Shown here: positions 35,155-46,646 of the stretch, in pieces
Numbering within the stretch: the stretch's first letter is position 1
Layout of the letters: each line of letters begins with the position of its first letter
Assembly (NCBI GenBank): GCA_018340805.1
Contig: JACMZG010001908.1
Span: forward strand, 48,500,731-48,564,730
Source: Microvelia longipes
Lineage: Eukaryota; Arthropoda; Insecta; Hemiptera; Veliidae
Reading direction: 5' to 3'
DNA length: 64,000 bases
The notes under the pieces: generated by a model
Told to the model about the DNA's origin: nothing
The model's input: the letters and a program-made list of their open reading frames with translations, nothing else
Database searches by the model: none
Translations under genes and position numbers: made by a program

Positions 35155-35377
35155 CAACAGATCCGCATTTATCAATTTCGCGGCAAAGAAAAGCAACGGA
35201 CCAAAATCCAAAAGCTACCTTCCTATCTTCGTACCGTTTAAGAGTAAAGACCCCCCTCCATTACAACCACTTGCGATATTAAAACCATCAAAAACGGCTC
35301 AAGCTTTTTGCAGAGAAAGCTTTTTTCTAAGAGAAAACTCAAGAAGGGCAAACTTCGCTTTGCCCTTCAGAGACTAA
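35155..35377 (+). CDS. Candidate coding exon 2 of an unidentified gene (block 2)
   Basis: Follows a pyrimidine-rich tract (ctgttttcttttgtcag) and stays open for about 74 codons to a stop at 35375-35377. The product is basic and then proline-rich (residues about 20-45 contain SYLPIFVPFKSKDPPPLQPL), with no domain I can name. The last 20 codons run through a hairpin (gaagggcaaa-cttcg-ctttgcccttc), suggesting a repeat-derived C-terminus; block 1 lacks part of it. This could be the 3' exon of a short two-exon gene or a fragment of a larger one. Confidence 0.35.
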
Positions 35378-36000
35378 ACCATTTAATAGTACGACTTGTA
35401 TTACTATACGCTTTTCTCTTATTTCTTTCCTACGCTTATACAGTTTACTATCTAGTATATTTATAAAATATTTCACTTCACTGAAAAATGTAGTTTGTGG
35501 TTTTTATTTATCCCACAATTTTTTTTAAATGATGTCTTTTTAAAAATGGCAAAAAAATTAATTAGACTAAATTTATTATTGTAAGACTGTAGGTCAGTAT
35601 TTTATTAGCACGCAATTTTGTCAAAATCTGAGAAACCCTGATAATATATCAGGAAGCAAAATATTTTACAGATATTTTTTATTCTTATTAATGCAGATAG
35701 AGAATTGTTCCCAATAGCGATAACTCATAGGAAGAAATATAAAGAATAGAAAAAGGGATGGTAGTAAAAAAGACTTTGGCATATTTTCTGACAAAGAAAG
35801 ATGGGGGTGAAGACAAAAAGTTGCCAGTGGTTAGGACGTGTTTCTATCAATCACAGAAACAAAAAATATAAATGGCCCTAACATAATACATATGGATGCT
35901 TCCCCAGTTTACTCTTTTATACTAAAATATTGGATTTATATTTTTATTTTTTAGACTCAGTAACAATAATACTTTAAACTTTCTGGTCAATTAGCTTGGC

Positions 36001-36240
36001 TGCTAACTATAGAACAAAGCTTGTCTATGTAATTTATAAAATATTTTAAAACCACGGGTAATTCACAGGATTCTTGGTGCCCCGCTGTTCAATCCGCGAC
36101 ACCACGAAATCTTAGCAAGCCATAGTTTGGTCGAGGTCTTGTTAAATTAAAACCATTCAAAGTATCACTACATTTTTTTAATTTCAGTGTACTTGGAACT
36201 CTTCTTTACATCTTTGGACTCGCTTTGCTCGTTCTCAGAA
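36001..36240. other. Unique sequence with a short G 3' fragment
   Basis: The end of homology with block 1 is followed by unassigned sequence. Positions 36205-36240 hold tttggactcgctttgctcgt, the reversed 3' motif of family G. Confidence 0.4.
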
Positions 36241-36545
36241 TGACTTGATTACTTAAGCTTGGCATTATTACTTAAGGCCTTGATTACTTGAGCCTGGCAT
36301 TATTACTAAAGGCCTTGATTACTTAAGCCTGACATTAATACTTAAGGCCTTTATTACTTGAGCCTGGCATTATTACTTAAGACCTTGATTACTTAAGCCT
36401 GCATTATTACTTAAGGCCATTACTTAAGCCTGACATTAATACTTAAGGCCTTGATTACTTAAGCCTGGCATTATTACTTAAGGCTCTGATTACTTAAGCC
36501 TGGCATTATTACTTAAGGCCTTGATTACTTAAGGTGGCATTAGTC
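36241..36545. repeat. 35-bp minisatellite, about 8-9 units
   Basis: The unit is ttgattacttaagcctggca followed by ttattacttaaggcc. Some units are truncated. It is flanked on both sides by reversed copies of the gagcgaagcgag motif (36215 and 36608). Confidence 0.85.
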
Positions 36546-37014
36546 GGTTCTTGCAATTCTTGACCTCATAGAATGAATTATTTATTGATGCTAAGTCAAG
36601 ATTGTCATAACTTTAGACTCGCTTCGCTCGTCTTCAGAATTTTATATTTGCCTTTAGCTTAAGGTTTTATTACGCTCAACCTCATAATTATTAACTAACC
36701 AAATATCTACGGTGTTACAAGGTTAGATTAATTAGATTTCAGAAAAGATAGACATCTAATCAAAACTTTTATATTATCCGGGTAAAACTTTTACGTTATG
36801 ATCACGAATGCAATTAAGACCCAGTAAGACCTGTGATCATACTAGGAAGTCTAGTTCATTATTAGTTTAATTCATTATAAAGTATCATTATATCACATAA
36901 TTTATCAATTTAAAACTTTATCATGATTTTGACAGATGAAAACAAACTTTTTCACACATTTTTCAGTGGCGCACCAATCAATATTTATATCTTTAAGTCT
37001 AGAACAACTATAAC
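36546..37014. other. Unique sequence
   Basis: No gene. tttagactcgcttcgctcgt at 36601-36620 is another stray mirror motif. Confidence 0.4.
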
Positions 37015-37177
37015 ACGACACACGGCTAAAATCAGTTGACAGCTTGAGGAAATAATGCAGAGCCAATGAGGTTAGTCCTGGATGTTAAACCTCGCACTCA
37101 ATTTCAAATCAGGCCAACCTTATTGGTTCTTCAACGCTTTTTTCCTGAACTGTCAACTGATTTTAGCCGTGTGTCGT
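37015..37177. mobile_element. Short palindromic MITE, family M, copy 2
   Basis: Terminal inverted repeats acgacacacggctaaaatca and complement, perfect for over 25 bp. The inner inverted pair gagccaatgaggtt/aaccttattggttc matches copy 1 at 9631-9788. Target duplication is unclear. Confidence 0.8.
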
Positions 37178-39114
37178 ACTTTAGAAGTAAACTCTAATTT
37201 TTGGGCCAAGTTTTAACTATTTAGCACTCTTAACACAGCGAGACACAGACACACACACACAGAAGCAAGATGAAAACAACTCAAAACTTCTTGAAAATTC
37301 CTCAAACAGAATATGATGAAACACAATAGTTTTTTTTAGAAAACATTTTTAGCAAATATTGATGATAAAATTACACTTATGAGGTTTCTCCCCCCTAAGT
37401 GAAGGGGGGAGTAGAAGGAATCGGTTCTATTTGGCCTCCTGATTCCAAAATCATAAATCTCTGTAGCAGACTTAGTTAGCTACAAACCTCTAGACATATT
37501 GTAACCTCTATCCCCTGACTCTTTTCTTTGCTGATCGCCAAAACTTATCATTATAAGTTCCGGCGAGCCTTTTAATCTTAAAAAATCATTATTTGTTAAA
37601 ATAAAAAGGTGGCTACGTCAAATATACATCATTAGTGGAGGGACTTTGCTGATATAATCATAAAATAAACTTATGGCGTCATTAAAACTTAAAAAGTTTT
37701 TAACTTTATATGGCTTTATACCAAGGGGTCATATTTGATAATAGTTAAAATTCTAAATATATTGATCGATTTCAGCTCACTCGAACCATCCAAAGCGCAA
37801 GTGGCTTACATACATAAACTAATAAATAAAAGGTGTTATATGTTAATATATAATTTAATGTTGTATGTTTTCATAATGTGTTGTACATTATGTTTTTTGG
37901 AAAGAAACAATTTTATTATTGTTACATTTACAGCACTTGGTGTAAAAACCAAAATTGGATTGGTGAAACTTGTTTAATTCCTTGAGATGGAAATTAGAAA
38001 TATGAATAATCATCAAGTATGAAATAATTGGTAAGCTTTAAGTCAATCTAAACGTTAGAAACTTCGGAAATCTCGTTTAAGTTGAATATAGACGCCGAAC
38101 AGAATTTAGGTAACAATCCAAATTTAGATGTTATGAATTAAACATTTACCGAAATACAAGGGTTTAGAAAATAATATTAGGTCCAAGAAAACAAAAAAGG
38201 GCTTTGTTACAGGATTTCTTGACCCTTATTAGCCCATTAGGGTCTTTAAACTTTAGGTACAAAAACATAGAAACAAGGGTTATTGAATCTAAATGCCTTT
38301 ATTGACTCGGTCCTAAAAAGGCAAAAAGACAGCTTAAAACCTTGAATTCAGAGGTATCTTATCCGAGAAATTCTAAAAACTAAATTTCAGCTAATACGTT
38401 TAAATGAAAAACAGAAGACCCTTTGGCTCGATTTTGCAAAACCGTTTAGATATTAGTTGTTAATCTCTAATGACTCCGGTAAGAAACTTAATACTTGATT
38501 TCAAAGATTTTAATTCTTTGCAAGATAATTGTATTGGGTATAGAACTTAAATCAAGTTATAATAGTTGTCGTATTCAGTTGTATTTTGTCTTGAGACCAA
38601 TTGGATCCCTATTTTTCAGTCTGTTCAAACTTGCATTCCTCCTTTATTTGTTTTCTTTCTTAAATGCACAATTAGACCTAAAAGACAAGTTTTTAGAAAA
38701 TTTTGTTTGAAACAATCCGCTAATCAAGTGGAACGCATAGCGGGCATGAAGTCCAAGAGTGTGACACTAAAACTTTTTACAAGTTCCTGATCACAAAATA
38801 ATTGGTTTAAATTCTTGCAAACGCGCTATCTTTTAAACCAATAATATTTTTAATAAAATTTAACCACAATCTCTTGCTGTTGATCAAATTTAAAAAAACA
38901 AAACCAGGTCGTTTACTAAAACCTGATAAATATCCGAAAACCCTAATTTACTTATTTATTAATGTTTATTTTATAATTTTTGTAATTTATATTTAACACA
39001 TCCATGTACCACTATGTTTAAAAGCAAATATAAGATTTTTCTGGATCTGATACGGTCGATAACAAAAAAAAATAAGGCACATAATAAGCGAGTAAGGTGT
39101 CGAGTATTATGTTT
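37178..39114. other. Mostly unique sequence, no gene recognised
   Basis: A perfect 8-bp hairpin (ctcccccc-taagtgaa-ggggggag) lies at 37387-37410. Frames at 37735-37977, 38495-38710 and 38566-38790 lack motifs and splice support. Confidence 0.4.
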
Positions 39115-39215
39115 TTGAGGCCCTAAATCAGATATTACCGGTCCAGAGTAGAAACAATCACTCCTAGTACTTAAAGCAAAGGTTTCCAAAGGGGGTTCGA
39201 ATCCTAGTACAGATG
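39115..39215 (+). repeat. tRNA-like B-box module
   Basis: gggggttcgaatcctagtac is a good B box. Upstream ggccctaaatcag...ggtccagagt aligns with the K-end modules at 21765 and 33232. Confidence 0.4.
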
Positions 39216-39325
39216 ATTTTGAATAGATTAGCTGTCCTACTAAAAATGGTAAAGCACTTAACCAGAACAGGTACTTAATCTGAGTAATGCTACTACTCAT
39301 GTTTTAAAGCATAAACAGGAAAAAA

Positions 39326-40020
39326 ATTCTGGCGCGGTGGTCCGCATGTCGGGCGAATTTCCTTTGATGCGTGTTTCCGTGCTTTTTATATAAGTTTACA
39401 ACTACTAAATAAATAATTCCGGCGCGGTGGTCCGCTGTCGGGCGAATTTCATTTAGAATACGTGTTTCCGTACTAAACAACCATTTCCTAGCTTATGCAA
39501 GAACCATGCCCATTGCGTGGTTCCGGTTCATGCTTTAGAACCTAAGCAGTTACTCAATTGTCAAGCACTGCTCGTAACTCATTTTGTCTGTATTTTCCAA
39601 AGGAAATGCGCATGACTATCCAGTTGGTTGCACAAAACTATGCCTCTAAAATTAGAAGTACGCACTATTATTTGCACTAGTTTAAAGCTTAGTTACTTAT
39701 CTTGAAGCTTAGTCAGTTATCTTTAAAGGTTTTAGCGCATTTCCTTTGGAAAATACAGACAAAATGAGTTACGAGCAGTGCTTGACAATTGAGTAACTGC
39801 TTAGGTTCTAAAGCATGAACCGGAACCACGCAATGGGCATGGTTCTTGCATAAGCTAGGAAATGGTTGTTTAGTACGGAAACACGTATTCTAAATGAAAT
39901 TCGCCCGACAGCGGACCACCGCGCCGGAATTATTTATTTAGTAGTTGTAAACTTATATAAAAAGCACGGAAACACGCATCAAAGGAAATTCGCCCGACAT
40001 GCGGACCACCGCGCCAGAAT
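39326..40020. repeat. Family J perfect-ended palindrome (695 bp)
   Basis: Starts attctggcgcggtggtccgc and ends with the exact complement at 40020. The arms (~280 bp each) hold the two ~110-bp units, the gttccggttcatgctttaga block and the ctcattttgtctgtattttc block. The centre (39600-39735) is asymmetric and contains the empty target site of family D. No open frame of note. Confidence 0.85.
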
Positions 40021-40067
40021 TATTTCCTAGTTGTAAACTTATATTAAGTAAAAAAAACGATAAAAAA

Positions 40068-40150
40068 TGATCGACCCTTCCAGGATGTGAACCCGGGTAC
40101 CCTGAGTTTGAGTGGTTGTATTGACTCCGGACCACTGGCATTCATCTCAG
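40068..40150 (-). repeat. tRNA-like module, reverse
   Basis: Complement of the K-end module (gtacccgggttcacatcctg on the minus strand); joins J to K as in the duplicated blocks. Confidence 0.4.
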
Positions 40151-40678
40151 AGGCCCAAAAAACATTGAAAACGAAACCCTACTCGAAATTTAATTTTCAA
40201 CGACCGTAATGTTGGTTTTCTATAATTTTTGTGGTTTTTTCGACTTTTTGGTCACTTAGAGTGGTCGTATCGACTTCGGACTGGTTTCATTCGATTTAGC
40301 GCCCAAAATTACATAGAAAACGACACCCTACTCGAAATTTATTTTTTATCGACCTAAATTTTGGTTTTTGGTAATTTACATTGGTTTTTTCGATTTTTAG
40401 GTCACTTAGAGTGGTCGTATTGACTTCGGACCGGTTTCATTCGATTCAGCGTCTCAAAAAACATAAATGTTGACCTTTTTCGCGGCAAAAAATATTAAAT
40501 CTGAATTTTGCCGATTTTTTGAAAATTTTGCTGACTCAGCAAACCGGGTTAATGACGTCACAAAAACCTGGTTTTCAATAGGGTTCGTGTCCTCCCCAAG
40601 GTTGATTTTTGTACCAAGTTTGGTTAAAAAATATTAATCCGTTCGAAAGATAGAGTGTTTACAAGAAAGTGTCTAGAA

Positions 40679-40680
<2 letters not shown>
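40150..40680 (-). repeat. Family K, third copy, reverse
   Basis: About three units in reverse (aaacgacaccctactcgaaa), then the K lead (ttgctgactcagcaaaccgg) and gttcgaaagatagagtg next to (TA)n. More diverged from the two block copies than those are from each other. Confidence 0.8.
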
Positions 40681-40681
<1 letters not shown>

Positions 40682-40747
<66 letters not shown>

Positions 40748-40760
40748 ATATATATATAAT

Positions 40761-40827
<67 letters not shown>

Positions 40828-40840
40828 ATATATATATAAA
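40682..40840. repeat. (TA)n microsatellite
   Basis: Interrupted TA run, at the same position relative to K as in the blocks. Confidence 0.95.
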
Positions 40841-40867
40841 GTTTCAAAAAAAGTATTTTTTCGTCAT

Positions 40868-40935
40868 AAGGGACCTCTGAAACGGATTTGTGTCGTGGTC
40901 CGAGGTTCGAATTCCGCCATGACGCCTATCCCATT
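40868..40935 (+). repeat. tRNA-like B-box module
   Basis: gtccgaggttcgaattccgc in plus orientation, counterpart of 20835-20890. Confidence 0.4.
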
Positions 40936-41084
40936 AGGCGAATTTTCAAAGGAAATTCGCTAATAAGCAATAAACCGATTGTATCAATAAACCACGCATA
41001 TCAAAGAAAATTCGCTATGCTTGCGGACCTATAAACACTTGGAGCTACGATAATAACACTAACACATAAAGAAAGACAACGTAG

Positions 41085-41345
41085 TAATAAACCAATCAGG
41101 AGGTCCTACAAACACCTAATAAACCAATCAGGAGGTCCTACAAACACCTAATGAACCAATCAGAAGGTCCTACAAACACTTAATGAACCAATCAGAAGGT
41201 CCTACAAACACCTAATAAACCAACAGGAGGTCCTACGAACACCTAATGAACCAATCAGAAGGTCCTACAAACACCTAATAAACCAATCAGGAGGTCCTAC
41301 ATACACCTAATGAACCAATCAAAAGGTCCTACTACAAACACCTGA
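41085..41345. repeat. 32-bp minisatellite, about 8 units
   Basis: The unit is aataaaccaatcaggaggtc followed by ctacaaacacct; g/a variants alternate (aggaggtcc/agaaggtcc). Confidence 0.9.
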
Positions 41346-41439
41346 TAAGGATAATTTACAAGCGTTTCGGATTGAGTAAGCAAACAGATCATTTTTAGCA
41401 AATTTCCTTTGGGAATAATAAAAATTCGCTAAAGGAATA

Positions 41440-41505
41440 GGCGTCATGGCGAAGTCGAACCTCGGACCACGACACAACTGCGTTTAAGAGGTCCCTAAAA
41501 GCCAA
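41440..41505 (-). repeat. tRNA-like B-box module, diverged
   Basis: tggcgaagtcgaacctcgga, reverse of the B-box module with one base lost in the B box. Confidence 0.35.
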
Positions 41506-41547
41506 AAACATATTGCAAGACTAAAGTCTTGCAATGTGTTTTCGGCA

Positions 41548-41554
<7 letters not shown>

Positions 41555-41630
<76 letters not shown>
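41555..41630. repeat. (TA)n microsatellite
   Basis: TA run into which the following MITE is inserted. Confidence 0.9.
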
Positions 41631-42802
41631 CAGGGTGTTTCATATAAAGTTGTCCACCAGAAAAGGAGGTGATAGTACTCCTCAAAAGGAACAAAAAATG
41701 TCCTATAATATAAACCCCGATCTCCAACCGTTTTCCCACAAGGTCAAATTTAATATTTTAAAAAAATATTTGACCTCACATCATAAAATTGTTAATAGGG
41801 ATTTAACTGTTCAAGCTAGAAAGGAGAAATTGGTTTCATTAGAAAGCTGAGTAAATTTCCTAAAGGACAAACTACTAACTATGTCAAATATTTTGGAACT
41901 ACTGCCAAAAATTTTGCATGAAACATGATTTTTTTAAATAATCAATTTTATGGAATTTTTGTAGTAGGGCATTAGAGGAAGTAAGAGATGAGCAAAAGTT
42001 CAGCCAAGAACGGAAAAAACTTCTCTTATGATTGCCCTTTAAGAAAAGTTAAATAATTTTATACATTCAATAGTCAAAATTTTAAGCCATTCTTCCTGGA
42101 AGTTGGAAAAACTGATATTTTTTGGAATTTTTGCATATGTCTGCAATGTTAATTACATGGTACATAAAATAATTAAAAATCTCTAAAGCAAGGGAAAATA
42201 GTGGTTTTAGAGAAAAATGTGTAAGAATAAAATAGGTTTATTTTACCTTCTAGAGTCTAAAAATCGTATTATAAAATTATTTTCGAAAATACAATATTTT
42301 TGTTAAAATAACACATTATTTTTAACTTTTATACAACTTCTAGCAACAATAGCTTACCTTTTGACTATTGAATGTATGAAAATATTTACATTTTCTTAAA
42401 GGACAGTCATAAGAGAAGTTTTTTCCGTTCTTGGCTGAACTTTTGCTCATCTCTTACTTCCTCTAATGCCCTACTACAAAAATTCCATAAAATTGATTAT
42501 TTAAAAAAATCATGTTTCATGCAAAATTTTGGGCAGTAGTTCCAAAATATTTGACATAGTTAGTAGTTTGTCCTTTAGGAAATTTACTCAGCTTTCTAAT
42601 GAAACCAATTTCTCCTTTCTAGCTTGAACAGTTAAATCCCATTAACAATTTTATGATGTGAGGTAAAATTTTTTTAAAATATTAAATTTGACCTTGTGGG
42701 AAAACGGTTGGAGATCGGGTTTATATTATAGGACATTTTTTGTTCCTTTTGAGGAGTACTATCACCTCCTTTTCTGGTGGACACTTTATATGAAACACCC
42801 TG
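41631..42802. mobile_element. Complete palindromic MITE with TA target site (Tc1/mariner-type)
   Basis: Begins cagggtgtttcatataaagt and ends with its complement; both ends are flanked by TA. The two arms, about 500 bp each, mirror one another with few mismatches. The centre includes caatagtcaaaat/attttgactattg. No transposase is encoded. TA duplication and long inverted repeats fit a non-autonomous Tc1/mariner-superfamily element, but the TA-rich flanks weaken the target-site argument. Confidence 0.8.
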
Positions 42803-42804
42803 TA

Positions 42805-42886
<82 letters not shown>

Positions 42887-42892
42887 ATTTTT
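42803..42892. repeat. (TA)n microsatellite
   Basis: Right flank of the MITE. Confidence 0.95.
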
Positions 42893-43033
42893 AAACGTCC
42901 AGAACTACTAACTGACGATTCACTTTAGCAGACACTATTTCATAGTATACCCTAAATTTGTCTGCCTCTTATAACGAAATCGCTAAAATCCGTTTTGGAA
43001 AACTTTACACACATTAAACACAAACATACACAA

Positions 43034-43035
<2 letters not shown>

Positions 43036-43080
<45 letters not shown>

Positions 43081-43193
43081 ATATATATATATATATATTA
43101 TATATATATATATATATATTATAATATACAATATATATAACATATATATATACATATATATACATACATATATATATACATATATATATATAC

Positions 43194-43269
<76 letters not shown>

Positions 43270-43310
43270 TATTATATATATATATATATAATATATATAT
43301 ATATATGAGT
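43036..43310. repeat. Long (TA)n/(TATACA)n microsatellite
   Basis: The longest TA tract of the window, with interspersed taca units. Confidence 0.95.
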
Positions 43311-43311
43311 A

Positions 43312-43745
43312 TTCTAAACACTCTATCTTTCGAATTAATATTTTTTTTATCAAACTTGGTACAAAAATCAACTTTCAGGAGGACATCACGACTGTATTGT
43401 AAACCAGGTTTCTGTCACGTCATTAACCCTGTTTGCTGAGTCAGCAAAATTATAAAAAAATCGGCAAAATTTAGGGTTAATATTTTTCGCCGCAAAAATG
43501 TCAATATTTATGTTTCTTGAGACGCTGAATCAAATGAAACCGGTCCAAAGTCGATACGATCAAAAAGTCGAAAAAACCATTGAAAAAACCGGAAACTAAA
43601 ATTTAGGTCGATAAAAAATAAATTTCTTAGAGTAGGGTGTCGTTTTCTATGTATTTTTGTATGTTTGTATGTATGTTTGTATTTTTGAGTGCTGAATCGG
43701 ATGAAATCGGTCCGAAGTCAATATGACCACTCTAAGTGACGAAAA
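43312..43745 (+). repeat. Family K, diverged fourth copy
   Basis: Lead cactctatctttcgaa, gtttgctgagtcagcaaaat, gtagggtgtcgttttctatg and two partial units. An internal tttgtatgtatg expansion lies at 43655-43680. A reversed J start (ggaccaccgcgcc) follows at 43863. Confidence 0.7.
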
Positions 43746-43889
43746 AGGGGAACAAAATAAAGTATTTATTATAAAATGTAAAAAAGGTTAAAAAGTATTC
43801 ACCCTACCGGGATTGTTGTTAGGCACAGAAACACGTATCCCAAAGGAAATTCGCCCTACATGCGGACCACCGCGCCAAAAATTTTCTAC

Positions 43890-44649
43890 ACCTCAGCGGT
43901 ACAAAAAAAATTTAAAACATACAAAATATATTATAAGGCACTACTAAACAAAGACAAAGGAATATTATACATTCCATTAAAAGCTTGCTAACTAAAATCA
44001 AACTTATTGACGAACATTTATTATTTAATTATTTTATTTCTATTTTTAAAATCCTTTTACAAATCTTTCCCGAATGACCATTAATTTTCTTGTCTCTTTT
44101 CATATTTTAAATAAATTTTGTAAAGCTTTATGAAAAAAACCAATCTCGACTCGAAACATCAGACGAGATTATTTCAAGACAAACATCTTCGAAATATATA
44201 TAGTGCGTGAAACGATGACGTCACTCCAACACTTCTTTTTAAAAAAAGATTTCTTTTTTAATTTTCTTTTTACAAAAATAAAATAAGGGGACGCTGTCGG
44301 AATCTTCTACATCAAACTTTACACTGACACTTTTTTTATTCTTTATTTTCTTTTTATTTTTCTATTAAAATTCAACAAAAAATAATGTAACTTATTTTTT
44401 TATGTGTTACATGAATTTTTCTTTTTAGATTCCTATGTTAATACCATAACATGACCCAGATCCCCTCATATAAAAAATATTTAAGATAAAATATCTATTA
44501 AGATATTTATTAATGTTTGCAATTTCAAAAATCTAAATCTTCCGTCTTAGGTTGATAGGTAGTTTATTATTTTAATTAATTATAAAAATAAGAACTATGT
44601 TATTTATTATAATGTTATAATAATATAATTTATTAAATATAAAAATTCG
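43890..44649. other. AT-rich sequence, nothing identified
   Basis: No gene or repeat noted. Confidence 0.4.
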
Positions 44650-45330
44650 GGCGCTGGGTTCCTCGGAATATTTCCTCACCATATCGAATTCTTTCTACCT
44701 CGGACTCGCTACGCAGGTTCTTAGAAAATGTAAATCACCGTATTTATAATGCAATACGTCTTCGGACTTGCTTTGCTCAGCCTCATACGGTAAAAACATC
44801 AGTTTTATTCCTACCTGGCACCTATCCAGGCACTGACCTCGCTCATTCCTGCATAACATTAATGATTCAACAAAAACTGTAAAGGCTCTAGCCGTAGTAA
44901 AATGACTGTTAAATTCAACACTGTTAAATCATTTTTAAATGTTTAATAGAGTTGAATTTAAAAACTGGCAAATTTAAAATAGTCATTCGATTAAAGTTAA
45001 ACTAATAATAATGAGATGAAACTCGTGTGTGAGATTAACTGCGTGTAACTTTCACATAAATCAGATTATTAGTCCGCGTTAGATAAATTTTCGACATTTT
45101 TTTGCTGAGTCATTATGAAAGATTATGACGTCATAAAAAATTATTTTCCTGATGCACAAATACACGTTAAGAATAATTCTTGTACCAAGTTTCAACTCTC
45201 TCTCTCTAACATACACACTTTAGGGGCTAAGATGATAACAGACAACACTCACACACGCACCCACACATCTCAAAAAGATTATTCAGATGATATCCTGGTT
45301 TCGGATTTTAGTGCAAGTAAAGTAAAAAGG
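44650..45330 (-). repeat. Family G, near full length, reverse
   Basis: The 3' end (cctcggactcgctacgc) lies at the left. Then come a 5S-like segment at 44811-44857 (reverse), gctgagtcattatgaaagat, gacgtcataaaaaattattt, ccaagtttcaactctctctc and gatgataacagaca. The right end (ctggtttcggatttt) runs into the GC-rich hairpin island. Confidence 0.75.
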
Positions 45331-45339
45331 TAAAGTAAA

Positions 45340-45490
45340 GAGGTAAAGTAAAATACGGGCCTTCGGCCCGTAGCCGCTACGCAGCCTCGGCGCTTCGCGC
45401 CTCGTCCGCTCCGCGGCGTCGGCCCACCGGGCCGCTTCGCGGCCCGGGGGCCTCCCTGTGGCCGCTTTGCGGCCACATTGTTGTTGTTTT
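45340..45490. repeat. GC-rich island of consecutive UUCG-type hairpins
   Basis: Consecutive perfect stems: cgggccttcggcccg, ggcgcttcgcgcc, gggccgcttcgcggccc and ggccgctttgcggcc, in a genome otherwise about two-thirds or more A+T. A further hairpin of the same kind (ggcccgcttcgcgggcc) is at 45623-45639 and a diverged piece of the island at 48905-48965. The minus-strand frame 45279-45509 is a by-product. Function is unknown. Confidence 0.75.
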
Positions 45491-45792
45491 GTATTATGTG
45501 TTGTTTCATTATTGTTCTTGTTACATTTTATAAGTTAATTTTATAAGTTTAATTTTGTTATTGTTACATACATGGCATTTTGCCATGTATCTAGCGAATT
45601 TTCACAGCCTCTCCACACAGGCCCGCTTCGCGGGCCTGAGTGGCTTTCTCACAAACTTGATTTTACTAATTGAGATTTTATTAATACTCTATTATTAATA
45701 GTATGCTATAATATTAAAATTAAGAAGCATTATAAACAAAAATATATTATTCATTATTTCAATATTTTTTACTACGCTGTGGAATGCTTTTT
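45491..45792. other. Spacer with one GC hairpin
   Basis: acatggcattttgccatgt (palindromic, about 45569-45587) and the ggcccgcttcgcgggcc hairpin; otherwise AT-rich. Confidence 0.5.
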
Positions 45793-45840
45793 AATAAAAG
45801 TCATCAACTCCGTCTTTTCCACAAGATTTTTATTTATTAA

Positions 45841-45878
45841 GGCAGAACCGGCTTTCAGCTTACGCCATCATCAGTGCC
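45841..45878 (-). ncRNA. Hammerhead ribozyme candidate (F5 left arm)
   Basis: Complement of the motif at 47015-47054: stem I AGGCA/UGCCU, CUGAUGA, stem II GGC/GCU, GAAA, AGCCGGUU, C. Both arms keep the full motif. Confidence 0.5.
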
Positions 45879-46389
45879 TAACATAGCAATACAAACATAT
45901 TATAACAACATACATCCAATAAATAAAATAAATAAAATAAAAAAGTTAATCACAAACGTAAAAAAGTTAAAACCTAAACCTAATGAAAATAATAAATATA
46001 AATCCAATTATAATAAAAATAAATACGTTTAAAACACAAAAAAGCATACCGGAAAGATATCGAGCCGTCAACTGTCCAGGACCTCTGTTAAGAGTATGGA
46101 GACGACTGACCTTTTATTGACCTTGTCTATCAAGGGATACAAGATAGCTGAGTCCCCGCCTTCATTTTTCTTGTTAAGCGAATTTTCAGGTTCTTTATAT
46201 TGGAGTCTACGTATTTCAAGATTTTCCAGCGAGTTCAACTTTCCTCCTTTAGGGGCAAAATGTAGAAATAAAACTTCGTGGGGTTCATCTTTATGATTTT
46301 TATCTGTAATATGCTGATAAAAACTTGACGAAGTTTTCTTTATATGTTCGCCTAAACGGGACTTGAATTCTCTACCAGACTTAGTGCAT

Positions 46390-46646
46390 TCCGTGCTACT
46401 AACTCCTTAAGACAACAACTTTCTCGGGTTAAAGATCCTATACCCCCAGAAAATAAGAGTGGTGTGTATGCTATCCGATGTGGAGCAGCAGGATGTGCTA
46501 AAGCGTATTGCGGCAAACTGGTAGAGAATTCAAAGTCCCGTTTAGGCGAACATATAAAGAAAACTTCGTCAAGTTTTTATCAGCATATTACAGATAAAAA
46601 TCATAAAGAGAACCCCACGAGTTTTATTTCTACATTTTGCCCCTAA
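46390..46646 (+). pseudogene. GIY-YIG endonuclease end of a Penelope-like retroelement
   Basis: The frame is open from the palindrome centre to a stop at 46646. A VKDPIPPENKSG linker is followed by VYAIRCG (GIY strand, here G-V-Y), KAYCGK (in place of the YIG strand), then SRLGEH with the conserved Arg, and a short tail QHITDKNHKENPTSF. This order matches the C-terminal GIY-YIG nuclease of Penelope-like elements, which nicks the target site. The reverse transcriptase part is absent, so it is a 5'-truncated dead copy. The left arm carries a mirrored remnant (about 46100-46375, minus). Confidence 0.7.

Noticed and set aside
38495..38790. Overlapping 71- and 74-codon frames as a membrane protein gene
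   Set aside because: Hydrophobic T-rich stretch in AT-rich DNA, no homology recognised and no splice or start context.
42983..43321. Long Tyr/Ile frames in TA-rich tracts (also 20881, 32383, 41536, 49617)
   Set aside because: Direct translation of (TA)n microsatellites.
45279..45509. Minus-strand frame through the GC-rich island
   Set aside because: Arg/Pro/Gly-rich product of hairpin repeats; no conservation in the diverged copy at 48905.
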